Shown piece by piece: positions 25,421 through 34,021 of a stretch of DNA of 64,000 nucleotides. The DNA comes from Dokdonella_A sp046347015 (lineage in GTDB: Bacteria > Pseudomonadota > Gammaproteobacteria > Xanthomonadales > Rhodanobacteraceae). Under the pieces are notes generated by a model. It was not told the DNA's origin and made no database searches. It saw nothing but the letters and a program-made list of their open reading frames with translations. Made by a program: the position numbers and the translations under genes. Position 1 is the first letter of the stretch. Each line of letters opens with the position of its first letter. The DNA lies in the NCBI GenBank assembly GCA_046347015.1, contig JAXMHA010000008.1, positions 52,126 to 116,125 on the forward strand, in the 5' to 3' direction.

Positions 25421-25483
25421 GGTGCCGTCCATCGGGCAAAGTGCCAGGCCATTCTCCGCGATCCGGCTGAACCCGGGCCAAGC

Positions 25484-26377
25484 TCATGGGCGTATTCCGA
25501 TCGCGCGACCCACCGCGATGCGTGCGCCGCACCACGCGAGGTGCGCATCGATCCCGAGGCGGACCAAGACCCGCGCCAGCGGATTGCGGGCCGCCGGGTC
25601 GAAGCGCATGAACCAGCGCCACATCCCGCGATGCTTGTGCCGCGCGACGAACCACGGCCGGCGCCGGCTCGACGAGCCCTGCGCATGCATGACGGCAAGC
25701 GAGCGGACCAGCGCAACGCGCCAGCCCGCGTCGCGCACGCGACGGCACAGGTCGAGGTCCTCGACGTGCAGGAAGTAGCCCTCGTCGAATCCGCCGATCG
25801 CGGCGAAGACACCGCGCGGCACGAACAGGCAGGCGCCCGACACCGCGTCGACCGTTTCGACGTCCGGCGCGTCGCGGTCCGCAGGCGGTATTTCGACACC
25901 CGCGAGCGCGGGCCAGCGGTGCTCGAGGCGCGCCAGCCCCGTGGCCGTCATCAGCGCGCGGCGCAGCGTCGGATCGCGGCGTCGCGTGCCGCGTGCGATG
26001 CGTCCGTCCGGCGAGTGGACCATCACGCCGAGGAGCCCGATCGACGGATCGGCCGCGGCGGTTGCGTCGAGGCGCGACAGCGTGTCCCGCGCGACCCGGC
26101 AATCCGGGTTGAGGAACACGAGGACGTCGCCGCGGGCAATGGCCGCGCCGCGATTGCAGGCCGGCCCGAAACCAAGGTTCGACGCGTTCGTCAGGAGCCG
26201 CAGGCGGCCGTCGCCGCCGTGTGCGCGGATGCAGGCCTCGGGCTCGCCGTCACCGGAGGCATTGTCGACAAGGACCAACTCGACATCACCGTCCGAAGCC
26301 AGCACCGCATCGACGCACTCGCGCAGCAGCGGCCCGCTGTCCGCGGCCACGACCACCACCGAAATCCGCCGTGCCAT
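25484..26377 (-). CDS. Glycosyltransferase family 2 protein (rhamnosyltransferase-like)
   Basis: GT-A fold glycosyltransferase of 297 residues. It shows ISVVVVAADSGPLLRECVDA, LVDNASGDG, NLGFGPACNRG and the metal-binding segment FLNPDCRV, followed by SGACLFVPRGVFAAIGGFDE and EDLDLCRRVRDAGW, the pattern of WbbL-type rhamnosyl- and related sugar transferases. Probably adds a sugar from an NDP donor during O-polysaccharide synthesis at the cytoplasmic face of the membrane. It ends a block with Wzm, Wzt, a methyltransferase and a second transferase-like protein. Donor and acceptor cannot be inferred. Confidence 0.88.
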   Translation of the reverse strand: MARRISVVVVAADSGPLLRECVDAVLASDGDVELVLVDNASGDGEPEACIRAHGGDGRLRLLTNASNLGFGPACNRGAAIARGDVLVFLNPDCRVARDTLSRLDATAAADPSIGLLGVMVHSPDGRIARGTRRRDPTLRRALMTATGLARLEHRWPALAGVEIPPADRDAPDVETVDAVSGACLFVPRGVFAAIGGFDEGYFLHVEDLDLCRRVRDAGWRVALVRSLAVMHAQGSSSRRRPWFVARHKHRGMWRWFMRFDPAARNPLARVLVRLGIDAHLAWCGARIAVGRAIGIRP

Positions 26378-26397
26378 CGCCGCTGCCGGCGCCGCCG

Positions 26398-28257
26398 TCA
26401 GACCGCACCGAGCAGGCGCCCGCCGGCGTCCCGCGCATGCGCCCACAGTCCCGGCCATGCCTGGTAACCCGCGGCAAGGTCACCCGCGGCGTCGCGGAGC
26501 CCACGGGCGCACGCCGTGGCGTCGGCGCCTTCCGGCCAGTCGCCCAGCCGCGGCGGGGCGCTGGTGGCGAGCGCCTTGCCATTGGCCTCGATGATCGCCC
26601 GCACGTCGGCCTGCCAATAGACCGGCGCATCGCGCGACGACTCGAACTGGTGTTGCAGGCGTTCGATCAGGTCCGCGCGCGCGTAAGTCAGGTACTCGTT
26701 CAGCAGCCGCAACCTTCGGTCGGGTGTAGCCGCGGCGATGTCGCGCAGGTGCGCAGCCAGCAGGTGCAGGCGGTCTTCCGGCGCGGCGGCATGGAAATCA
26801 CCGAGTTGCCGGTCGACGTAATCCCGGACGAAATAGTTGAAGCGCGGTGTCAGCGCGGCGAGCGTCCGGTCGGAACGTTTGCGCGGCACGTCCTGCACAT
26901 GGCCGATCGCGACCGGCAGCTCGATCGTCAGCGAATCGGGTTGGATCAACCGCAGCACGCGCGCGAACAGTGCGTCTTCGCCACGGCCGGTCGCGTTCGT
27001 GCACGGCATCAGCACGCTGTTGTCGAACGCGAACGGCGAAAAGCTTCCGGTCGTGCCGACATGCGCTTGCCGGTAGCCGTACCAGATGCTGCCGGCCTCG
27101 ATGTTGCGCAGGTAGCTGGCGCGATCGCGCCGGAACTCGGCGGCTTCGGCCGCATCGAGGCGATACAGCCACAACGCCGATTCCGTGCGTGAGCTGCCGT
27201 AACTGCCCTGCAACGTCGTCCGCACCGGCGCCGCACCATCGAGGTGCTGCAGCCGCGCGAGCGACAGTCCGCGCAACGCCGCGCGGTCGACGGCAAAGCG
27301 CGCCGTCGATGCGAGCGCGCCGAGGCCCGCACCGGCAACCTCGAGGTGCGCCTCGAACGGATCGCCCGCGAATTCCTCGCCGGCGCCGCACGCGTTCTCG
27401 AGGTTGCGATGGAAGCGCGTGACCGCGTGCGCGGAGGGATCCGGGTCCAGTCCGGCCCGGCTGTCCTCGAGCTGGCGCAGCGGCAGCACATGGTCGTCGT
27501 CGAGCAGCACCATGCGTGCGCCGGCGGACAGCAGCAAGGCCAGGTTCCAGCCGCGGCCGCCACCGAAGCGGACGTCCCCGTCGCCCCGCAGCAGCAGGGA
27601 CGGCAGCGCGGACGCCGCCTGCGGCACGGCGCGCGCGAGGCGGTCGACGAGTCGCCGGCGCTCGGACGGTCCGATGTAGGCGAGCTTGCAACCGGTCGCC
27701 CGCGCGAACTCGCGCACGAGGTCGCGGTGACGATCGATCGCGCCGGACTGGATCGAGTCGTCGAGCACGACATAGCGGCGGCCGGCCCGATGGTTCCGTT
27801 CGTACTCGGCCAGCGACGCGAGCAGGCGGGCGAGTTGTTCGGGCCGGTCGCAGGCACGGATGAACACGCCCCGCAGTTCCGTCGGCTCGCTTGGCGAGCC
27901 TTGCGCGACGCGCGACAGGAACGCCGCATCCTCGACCAGCAAGCCGCGCGAGACCAGGCTGCGCAGGACGCGATCGACGTTGTCGCGTTGCGACTGCAAA
28001 CCCGGGATCGACGTCATGATCCGCGCGATGTGTTCGTCGAGCGGCCGGAACTCGCGGCACTGGTCGAGCGCCTGCAGGACCTGGAACGTCATCACGTGCG
28101 TCGAGCCGTCACGACGCGTCTGGAATACGCATTCGTTGTTCGACAGCGACGCGACGACGCCGTCCTCCGACGCGAACAGTGGTGCGGCCGGGTCCGGGCG
28201 CACCGGTGCCGGCGTCGCGTCCAGGGTGCCGAAGCTGATGTCGAAGTCCGTGTTCAT
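26398..28257 (-). CDS. Large glycosyltransferase-like protein with an N-terminal winged-helix/PqqD-like region
   Basis: A 619-residue protein I cannot assign to a named family. Residues 28-112 look like a small PqqD-type or winged-helix module: a hydrophobic strand pair followed by PLDEHIARI and VDRVLRSLVSRGLL. From about 128 a GT-A-like domain follows (RGVFIRACDRPEQLARLLAS, YVVLDDS), with GWNLALLLSAGARMVLLDDDHVL carrying an Asp triad (253-255) that may bind metal and sugar nucleotide. The C-terminal third is helical with no recognised motif. Translationally coupled (ATGA) to the methyltransferase upstream and followed by a GT2 gene, so a role in surface polysaccharide synthesis is inferred from context. 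Confidence 0.6.
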   Translation of the reverse strand: MNTDFDISFGTLDATPAPVRPDPAAPLFASEDGVVASLSNNECVFQTRRDGSTHVMTFQVLQALDQCREFRPLDEHIARIMTSIPGLQSQRDNVDRVLRSLVSRGLLVEDAAFLSRVAQGSPSEPTELRGVFIRACDRPEQLARLLASLAEYERNHRAGRRYVVLDDSIQSGAIDRHRDLVREFARATGCKLAYIGPSERRRLVDRLARAVPQAASALPSLLLRGDGDVRFGGGRGWNLALLLSAGARMVLLDDDHVLPLRQLEDSRAGLDPDPSAHAVTRFHRNLENACGAGEEFAGDPFEAHLEVAGAGLGALASTARFAVDRAALRGLSLARLQHLDGAAPVRTTLQGSYGSSRTESALWLYRLDAAEAAEFRRDRASYLRNIEAGSIWYGYRQAHVGTTGSFSPFAFDNSVLMPCTNATGRGEDALFARVLRLIQPDSLTIELPVAIGHVQDVPRKRSDRTLAALTPRFNYFVRDYVDRQLGDFHAAAPEDRLHLLAAHLRDIAAATPDRRLRLLNEYLTYARADLIERLQHQFESSRDAPVYWQADVRAIIEANGKALATSAPPRLGDWPEGADATACARGLRDAAGDLAAGYQAWPGLWAHARDAGGRLLGAV

Positions 28258-29138
28258 CCGCGCGTCCTGCCACCGCGCCACCAGCGCCATCGATACCCGG
28301 GCCCGCGCGCCTTCAGCGACTCGATCTCGGCTTCGAGTTCGGCGATCCGGGCGCCGGCCGCCATGTTCTTGCGGATCTCGTGGTTGTAGTGCATGTACAC
28401 CGATTCCTCGGCGTCGCCAAAAAGGTCCGCTTGAGGCAGCCCGTCCGGCAACCGGCGCCGGGCGCAGACGGCGATGAAATAGAGCGGCGCATAGCGGAAG
28501 CCGGGATCGATCGTACCGCCTTCCCCCGCCGCCGTCGCGACGCCGATCGGACCCTCCGCGGGATCGAGCGACCAGATGGCCGACTGGAACAGCAGCTTCT
28601 GCCCGTACAGCCGGATGGCGCCGAAATGCGGGCGCAGCAGGTCGACCAATTCGTCGCGGTACAGCTCGCGCACGTGGAACGGGTTCTCGAAACCGGCAAC
28701 GTCGCGATATGCGTGCCGGTCCGGCGACGACACGATCAGCAGGCCGTCGTCGGCCAGCACGCGCCCGAGGCCAGCCGCGAGTTCCCGCTGCCGCTCCACG
28801 TGCTCCAGCGTCTCGAACGACACGGCGACGTCGAAGGCTCCCGCGGGCATGCCCAGGCGGGTCGCATCGCCCTGCTCGAAACGCAGGTTGTCAGCGCCCG
28901 AATAGCGGCCACGCGCATGCCGGACCGTTTCAGCGTCGATGTCGACACCGACCACGCTGGCGGCGACGCCGGCGAGGAGCGACGACCCGTAACCCTCGCC
29001 GCACGCGGCGTCGAGCACGCGCTTGCCGGCCACGAAGCGGCGCGCAAACGCATACCGGTGCCAGTGCTCGTAGCGGATTTCCCGCACGCACTCCGGCGTG
29101 AAGCGTTCACCGGTGAATGCCAGCGGGACATCAGTCAT
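28254..29138 (-). CDS. SAM-dependent methyltransferase (class I) of the polysaccharide block
   Basis: A 294-residue protein. The N-terminal 210 residues form a class I methyltransferase: FTGERFTPE, motif I KRVLDAACGEGYGSSLLA, the acidic strand VVGVDIDAETV, FEQGDATRLGMPAGAFDVAV and FETLEHVERQ. The last 45 residues are a helical, probably coiled-coil tail (AAGARIAELEAEIESLKARG) ending in an aromatic/arginine-rich patch. Methylation of the non-reducing end of an O-polysaccharide that is then recognised by the Wzt C-terminal domain is a known export mechanism and fits this neighbourhood, but is inference. Overlaps wzt by 8 bp. Confidence 0.88.
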   Translation of the reverse strand: MTDVPLAFTGERFTPECVREIRYEHWHRYAFARRFVAGKRVLDAACGEGYGSSLLAGVAASVVGVDIDAETVRHARGRYSGADNLRFEQGDATRLGMPAGAFDVAVSFETLEHVERQRELAAGLGRVLADDGLLIVSSPDRHAYRDVAGFENPFHVRELYRDELVDLLRPHFGAIRLYGQKLLFQSAIWSLDPAEGPIGVATAAGEGGTIDPGFRYAPLYFIAVCARRRLPDGLPQADLFGDAEESVYMHYNHEIRKNMAAGARIAELEAEIESLKARGPGYRWRWWRGGRTRG

Positions 29139-30339
29139 CGCGGCGCTCCGCCGCCGCCGCGCCGATCCAGCGATGGGCAAGCCGGACGAGCCCGAGTTCG
29201 CGCGTGGCGCCGCGGATGGTAAAGCCGCGCTCGAGCGTGTCGAACAGCCGCACGCCCTCCGGATCGAGCGGGTGCACGCGCACGCTGTAGCTGCCCGGCA
29301 GCAGGACGAGGTCCGGGAACTCGATGGCGCCGATGAATTCGTCGTCGCCAACCCGTTCGAGAGCCACCGATTCCATCTCGGAACTGGTGCCGTACACCGG
29401 CGTGCCGTCGGCGCGCACGATGCCGACGGTGAGGCTCGGCGCGCGCCCATCGCGCGAACGCACGCGGGTGCGAACGTGCAACGATCCACCGGAATCGACG
29501 ACGACCGGCGCGTCGCCACCGGTGCCATTCACTTCGAGGCCCAGCAGCGAGAACTCGAGGCCACCGCGGACGGATTCACCGTTGCGCGCCGCCGGCGCCG
29601 ATTTCCGTTCGTGGTACGCGAGATAGGCCTGGGTGACATCGAACACATCGCCGCTCATCGCGATCGCCCCGTCGCGCAGCCAGCACGCCTGCCGGCACAG
29701 CTTCTGCACATGGTACATGCTGTGCGAGACGAGGATCAGCGTGCCGCCGCGCTCGAGATAATCCTCCATCCACTTGACGCACTTGCGCTGGAACGATTCG
29801 TCGCCGACCGCGAGCACTTCGTCCGTCACCAGCAGGTCCGGCGACAACGTCGCGATCACCGCGAAACCGAGCCGCACCACCATGCCCGACGAATAGTGCT
29901 TCACCGGCTCGTCGATGTAGCGGCCGATGTCGGCAAACGCGATGATGTCGTCCATCCGGCCGCGCAGCGCGGCGCCGCCGATGCCATGCAGCGCCGCAGC
30001 CATCTGCACGTTGGCGCGGCCGGTGTACTCGGGATGGAAGCCGGCGCCGAGTTCGAGCAGCGCGCCAACACTGCCGGCCACGCGCACGGTGCCGGTCGTC
30101 GGCGTCAGCACGCCGGTGATCAGCTTCAGCAGCGTCGACTTGCCGGCGCCGTTCTCCCCGATCAGCCCCAGCGATTCGCCGCGCCGCACGTCGAGGTCGA
30201 CGCCACGCAGCACGCTCACCCGGTCGGCGTCGGACCCCGAGAACAACAGCCGGCCGAGCGCGCGCAGGCGATCGCGGTTGCGATGCACCAGCGGGAAGGC
30301 CTTGCCGAGACCGCGCGCCTCGACCAGCACGTCGCTCAC
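29131..30339 (-). CDS. wzt: O-polysaccharide ABC transporter ATP-binding protein Wzt with C-terminal carbohydrate-binding domain
   Basis: ATPase subunit that with Wzm exports undecaprenyl-linked O-polysaccharide to the periplasm. The nucleotide-binding domain (1-245) has LIGENGAGKSTLLKL, the YSSGM-type signature found in Wzt/TagH proteins (KHYSSGMVVRLGFA), Walker B VTDEVLAVGDESF and the switch His in VSHSM. Residues about 260-402 form an extra beta-rich domain (LRGL-type: LEFSLLGLEVNG, HVRTRVRSRD, FPDLVLLPGSYSVRV), which in characterised Wzt proteins binds the modified glycan end. The GTG start overlaps the wzm stop (GTGA). Confidence 0.93.
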   Translation of the reverse strand: MSDVLVEARGLGKAFPLVHRNRDRLRALGRLLFSGSDADRVSVLRGVDLDVRRGESLGLIGENGAGKSTLLKLITGVLTPTTGTVRVAGSVGALLELGAGFHPEYTGRANVQMAAALHGIGGAALRGRMDDIIAFADIGRYIDEPVKHYSSGMVVRLGFAVIATLSPDLLVTDEVLAVGDESFQRKCVKWMEDYLERGGTLILVSHSMYHVQKLCRQACWLRDGAIAMSGDVFDVTQAYLAYHERKSAPAARNGESVRGGLEFSLLGLEVNGTGGDAPVVVDSGGSLHVRTRVRSRDGRAPSLTVGIVRADGTPVYGTSSEMESVALERVGDDEFIGAIEFPDLVLLPGSYSVRVHPLDPEGVRLFDTLERGFTIRGATRELGLVRLAHRWIGAAAAERRDD

Positions 30340-31133
30340 AGGAAGTCCTCGAAATGGGGATCCAGCCGGCGGAACACGGCGAAGCCGACTGCGAGCACGG
30401 CCAGCGCAACCCCAATGGCCACCGTGAGCCCCGCGACGCTGAACCCACCGCGGTCGAGCAACAATGAGCGGATCGACTCGGCGTAGAACGTGAATGGGTT
30501 CCAGCCGAGCCATTCGCGAAAGCGGGGTGGCACCAGGGTGCGGTCGTAAAAGATCGGCGCCGCGTACATCAGCAGCATCAGGACTTGCGCCAGCACCTGC
30601 ACGAGGTCGCGCACGAAGACCTGCACGGCCGCAGCCAGCAGGGCGCACCCCAACGCCAGCGCGAACAGCGGCAGGAACAGTGCCAGCGCGGGCAAAAGTC
30701 CCCCCAGCCGGATGCCCTGTCCGGCCAGCGCGAGCAGCACGACGATCGTGACGAAACCCGCGGCATGGATCAGGAAGCTGGCTGCGACCCGCGTACCCAC
30801 CAGCAGCACGCGCGGCAACGCGACCTTGCCGATCAGCGCGGCGTTGTCCTCGATCACGGTCGTCGAGCGCAGCACGGATTCCGAAAACGCAATCCACGGC
30901 CACAACGCGACGGCCAGGAACGGCACGTAACCCGAACCGCCAGCCTCCGGCAACCGGACCGCGAAAACCCGGGTGAACACGAAGGAATAAACGCCGAGCT
31001 GGATCAGCGGCGCGAGGATCGCCCACAACCCGCCCGAGAAGCTGCCGAGGAAACGGGACCTCAGCTCCCGCTTCAGGAACTCGGCCGCAATCGTATTCGC
31101 CGGACCGCCCCACCTTGTCGTGGCCGCCGCCAT
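30336..31133 (-). CDS. wzm: O-polysaccharide ABC transporter permease Wzm
   Basis: Membrane subunit of the ABC-2 type exporter that works with Wzt. The 265-residue protein has an amphipathic N-terminal segment (LKRELRSRFLGSFSGGLW) and about six hydrophobic segments, with the conserved GWNPFTFYAESIRSLLL loop before the last ones. The ATG used gives a normal length; a GTG seven codons upstream remains possible. Membrane topology and coupling to wzt make the assignment secure at family level, but the exported glycan is not known. Confidence 0.92.
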   Translation of the reverse strand: MAAATTRWGGPANTIAAEFLKRELRSRFLGSFSGGLWAILAPLIQLGVYSFVFTRVFAVRLPEAGGSGYVPFLAVALWPWIAFSESVLRSTTVIEDNAALIGKVALPRVLLVGTRVAASFLIHAAGFVTIVVLLALAGQGIRLGGLLPALALFLPLFALALGCALLAAAVQVFVRDLVQVLAQVLMLLMYAAPIFYDRTLVPPRFREWLGWNPFTFYAESIRSLLLDRGGFSVAGLTVAIGVALAVLAVGFAVFRRLDPHFEDFL

Positions 31134-31233
31134 GATTCCCCTGAGCACGCGAACGATGCCGCCCGAAGCAGGCGGAATGACCGCTTCCGGCCCGAGCCTC
31201 GATTCTAGTGCGGCGCCGGCGCCGGCGCTCGTC

Positions 31234-32202
31234 TCAGTGCTGCGGTGCGACCGCCGTCTTGTCGGCGGGCGATTCGTCCGGAGCCGCAGGCACGCTGCCA
31301 TAACGCGTCCGCAATGACGCGACGACATCGGGATCGGCATCGAGCGCATTGTTGCGCAACTGGTCGATGTGATCCTGGACCTGCTTCTTGATCCAGTCCG
31401 CCTTGAGCTTGGCCGCGATCGCGCCCTTGACCTCGGCGAACGGCTTTTGTTTGGCGTCGGTGCGCGAAACCAGCTTCAGCACGTGATAGCCGAACATCGA
31501 CTTGACGACCGGGGAGATTTGTCCCGTCTTCGTCAACGCCTTCGCCGCCGCGGCGAACGCGGGATCGTACTGCGACGAGCCGGCGTCCTTGATCAGGCCG
31601 TGGTTGGTCGCCTTGCTCGGGTCGTCGGAATACTTCGCGACCAGCGCCTGGAAATCACCGGGCTTCGCGATCGCCTGCCTGCGAACGTCATCGGCAAGGG
31701 TTTTCGCGTCCTTGTCGGAATGCGATGAGGTCGAGATCAGGATGTGCTCGACGTCGATCGAACCCGGCACGACGTACTGGTCCTTGTGGGCGAGGTACTC
31801 CTCCTGCGCCAGCTCGTCGAAATCGGGCAGCTTGAGGTTCGCCCGGAACTGGTTCCGGCGCGCGTCCGCCAGCGCCCGGTTGGTCGCCAGCTGGATTTCC
31901 CGCTGCACCATCGGATCTTTCTCCAGCCCGGCCTTGCGCGCCTCGTTCGCGAGCTGCTGGTCCAGCAGCAGGTTCAGCAACATGCTCTGGATGCGCTTGG
32001 GACTGTCGATGAATCCCGCGCGGTCTTCCGGCGGCATGCGCTGCATGAAGGCATCGATGTCGGCCAGCGTCACCTTCGCGGTGCCTTGCGTCACGACGAC
32101 GGTGTCGGGGCCGGTTTTCGTCGCAGGTGGCGCAGGGTCGGCGGCAAAGGTCGAAAGCGGCAGCAGCGCGAATAGCAGGATCAGGATTCCAGTTGTTCTC
32201 AT
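31234..32202 (-). CDS. Periplasmic parvulin-type peptidyl-prolyl cis-trans isomerase
   Basis: A 322-residue exported foldase. It has a signal peptide (about residues 1-20, cleavage after TFA), a SurA/PpiD-like helical N-terminal region (VTLADIDAFMQRMP, RIQSMLLNLLLDQQLANEA), a rotamase domain at about 150-255 (DVEHILIST, AKPGDFQALVAKYSDDPS, FGYHVLKLVSRT), and a short Ala/Pro-rich tail. It resembles SurA and PrsA-type chaperones but has one parvulin domain. Located upstream of wzm on the same strand with a gap of 100 bp. Confidence 0.9.
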   Translation of the reverse strand: MRTTGILILLFALLPLSTFAADPAPPATKTGPDTVVVTQGTAKVTLADIDAFMQRMPPEDRAGFIDSPKRIQSMLLNLLLDQQLANEARKAGLEKDPMVQREIQLATNRALADARRNQFRANLKLPDFDELAQEEYLAHKDQYVVPGSIDVEHILISTSSHSDKDAKTLADDVRRQAIAKPGDFQALVAKYSDDPSKATNHGLIKDAGSSQYDPAFAAAAKALTKTGQISPVVKSMFGYHVLKLVSRTDAKQKPFAEVKGAIAAKLKADWIKKQVQDHIDQLRNNALDADPDVVASLRTRYGSVPAAPDESPADKTAVAPQH

Positions 32203-32667
32203 CGAGGGGTTCCGATTGGGACTTCGGGGATCAGGGGGACGTGGATTGCGAAGACACATGGTTATGCCAGCCGGGAAGCTCGCGATTCAACGGACAAGCA
32301 TTCGGCAGTACCGGTCAATCGGCCGCTTCCGGGTCCGGAATCCAGCGCGTACCGGTCGAGCAACCCCGGCCCGAGCCGGTAAACCCGATCGCGGAGTCGG
32401 GAGTCGTGGTCCCGGTCCCCGCGCCATGATCCGCTGCGGGAATCCGCGGTTGCAACCCGTGACCGCCCGCCCTTCGATTCGCCCTTCCGCCTGGAGTTCC
32501 CGGAACGACACCGAGACGGCAATGGCCGGATTCTCTGGATCGGCATTGGCCGAAGTTCCTGGACTCCGACATGGTGCTCCCACACCACGCCGGTCCATGC
32601 GGATCTCCGGATCGGTCGCGGCAACCAAACGTTGGCGCCGCACCCGATTCGCCTGCCGTGGAAACGA
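32203..32667. other. Intergenic region upstream of the parvulin gene
   Basis: About 465 bp without a supported gene. It should hold the promoter of the parvulin/wzm/wzt unit and the 3' end of the secreted-protein gene on the other side. I see no tRNA, no strong terminator, no repeats, and no open frame with a recognisable domain; base composition is like the surroundings. Confidence 0.5.
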
Positions 32668-33828
32668 TCAGCCCGGAGGCGGGAAGTTGCCCGTCGTCTT
32701 CAACTGGATGCATGACGACGTTCCATTCGGGCACGATCCACCGCCAGTACCGTCACCGTGGCCGACGATGTTCAAGTAGTACGTCTGCCCGGGCGTCACC
32801 TTGCACGAGTTCGCTTGCGGCTGCGATGCCGGAAATGCATCCCAGATGAACTGATCCTTGATGCCGATTTGCTTCCAGCACATGGGTTGGCCGGTGAAAT
32901 CGGATTGCGCGAAATCGCCGCAGGTGGGACTGATCGTCACCGTTGCATTCATCAGGTTCGTCGTGTAGGTGTTCACGACCGCGAGACTGCCCCAGCAGTA
33001 CGAGCTGCCACTCGCGCAATACGTCCCGCTGTAGTTGGCCGGCACGGTGAACTGGGCCGCGACGAATTGGTTGTTGTGGATGACCAGCGAAGGTTTCACG
33101 TTCAACACGTTCGGAAATCCCTGCCATCCCTCGGGTCCCACGACGCCCCAGATCCCCGACCATTGCGTGAAGTCATACGTCGTCCCGGAGCCGATGATTT
33201 GGCCGGACGTCTGTCGACTCGTCACGCCCGCGGGCAAGCCCACGCCGGGGCAACTGCCGCCCCCGCCACCACCGCTCGTGAAGACCTGGATGGACGAATT
33301 GACCGAGCCGCCGGGGCCGGTGCAGGTCGCGGCGAACGTGTACGGGCCGCCGGTATCCCCGGCGCCGAGATCCAGCGATGTCGACGACGTCGCGCAGGCG
33401 GCGCCGCTGCACAGCAGCTTGCCGGGGTACCACGCCGAAGCCACGTCGGCCGGCACGGTGCCGGACGTGCTGACGTAACAACCTGTCGCATTCGCCGCCG
33501 CCCAGCCAACCGCGACGCTGGCCGGCACCGTGATCGGGCTCGCCGCGGACGAAGCCGCGTCGAGGTCATCGAAGGCCGGCGGCGCACCGCCGCCACCTCC
33601 GGCCGGGCAGCCCGGATCGCCGGAGACGAAGGTGCCGGTCGCATCGACGGCCCCGGACGAGCCGATGTCGAGTCCGTCGGGGGCATTGAAGCGACAGGGC
33701 TGGTTGTTCTGCGCCGTGTTCGTCAGGGTGATCGTGACGGGTGACGATTGGGCCTGGGCCATCGCCGCCGCCAGAGTCGATGCAAGGGCGGCAGCAAGGA
33801 GAATCGTTGCGTGTCGTGCAGGAAACAT
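32668..33828 (-). CDS. Secreted protein of unknown function, Cys-rich with Gly-rich linkers
   Basis: A 386-residue exported protein. The signal peptide is clear (basic MFPARHATILL, hydrophobic core, cleavage after AQA at about residue 26). The mature protein has a short beta-rich region, a poly-Gly linker near residue 80 (GCPAGGGGGAPP), an Ig/PKD-like stretch at about 100-180 with a Cys pair (GPYTFAATCTGPGGSV), a second Gly-rich linker (TSGGGGGGSCPG), and a C-terminal domain of about 190 residues with paired cysteines (SGTYCASGSSYCWGS, CGDFAQSD). I recognise no catalytic motif. The Cys content fits a DsbA/C-oxidised extracellular protein and possible type II secretion substrate, an inference from its position beside the Xps operon. 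Confidence 0.65.
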   Translation of the reverse strand: MFPARHATILLAAALASTLAAAMAQAQSSPVTITLTNTAQNNQPCRFNAPDGLDIGSSGAVDATGTFVSGDPGCPAGGGGGAPPAFDDLDAASSAASPITVPASVAVGWAAANATGCYVSTSGTVPADVASAWYPGKLLCSGAACATSSTSLDLGAGDTGGPYTFAATCTGPGGSVNSSIQVFTSGGGGGGSCPGVGLPAGVTSRQTSGQIIGSGTTYDFTQWSGIWGVVGPEGWQGFPNVLNVKPSLVIHNNQFVAAQFTVPANYSGTYCASGSSYCWGSLAVVNTYTTNLMNATVTISPTCGDFAQSDFTGQPMCWKQIGIKDQFIWDAFPASQPQANSCKVTPGQTYYLNIVGHGDGTGGGSCPNGTSSCIQLKTTGNFPPPG

Positions 33829-33969
33829 GAGGCGGAAATCCGAAGGATGCAGGGGCGCGCGCGAGTGTACCGGACTTCGTGCCGGGGTTTGCGAGCGCCA
33901 CGTTAACGAGGGATCGCGGGCGGTCGGGAGTCGCATCGTCGGCCTTTCGCGCGAGGCTCGCAGGGCAAT

Positions 33970-33998
33970 AAAAAAAGAGGGGGCCTTGCGGCCCCCTC
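33970..33998 (-). terminator. Rho-independent terminator after the surface-protein gene
   Basis: On the minus strand a perfect 9-bp stem GAGGGGGCC/GGCCCCCTC with a GCAA tetraloop is followed by a run of seven T. It lies about 25 bp after the stop of the 512-residue exported-protein gene and is the strongest intrinsic terminator in the window, suggesting heavy expression of that gene. Confidence 0.93.
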
Positions 33999-34021
33999 GG
34001 GTGTGTTGCAGTGAATCGATA

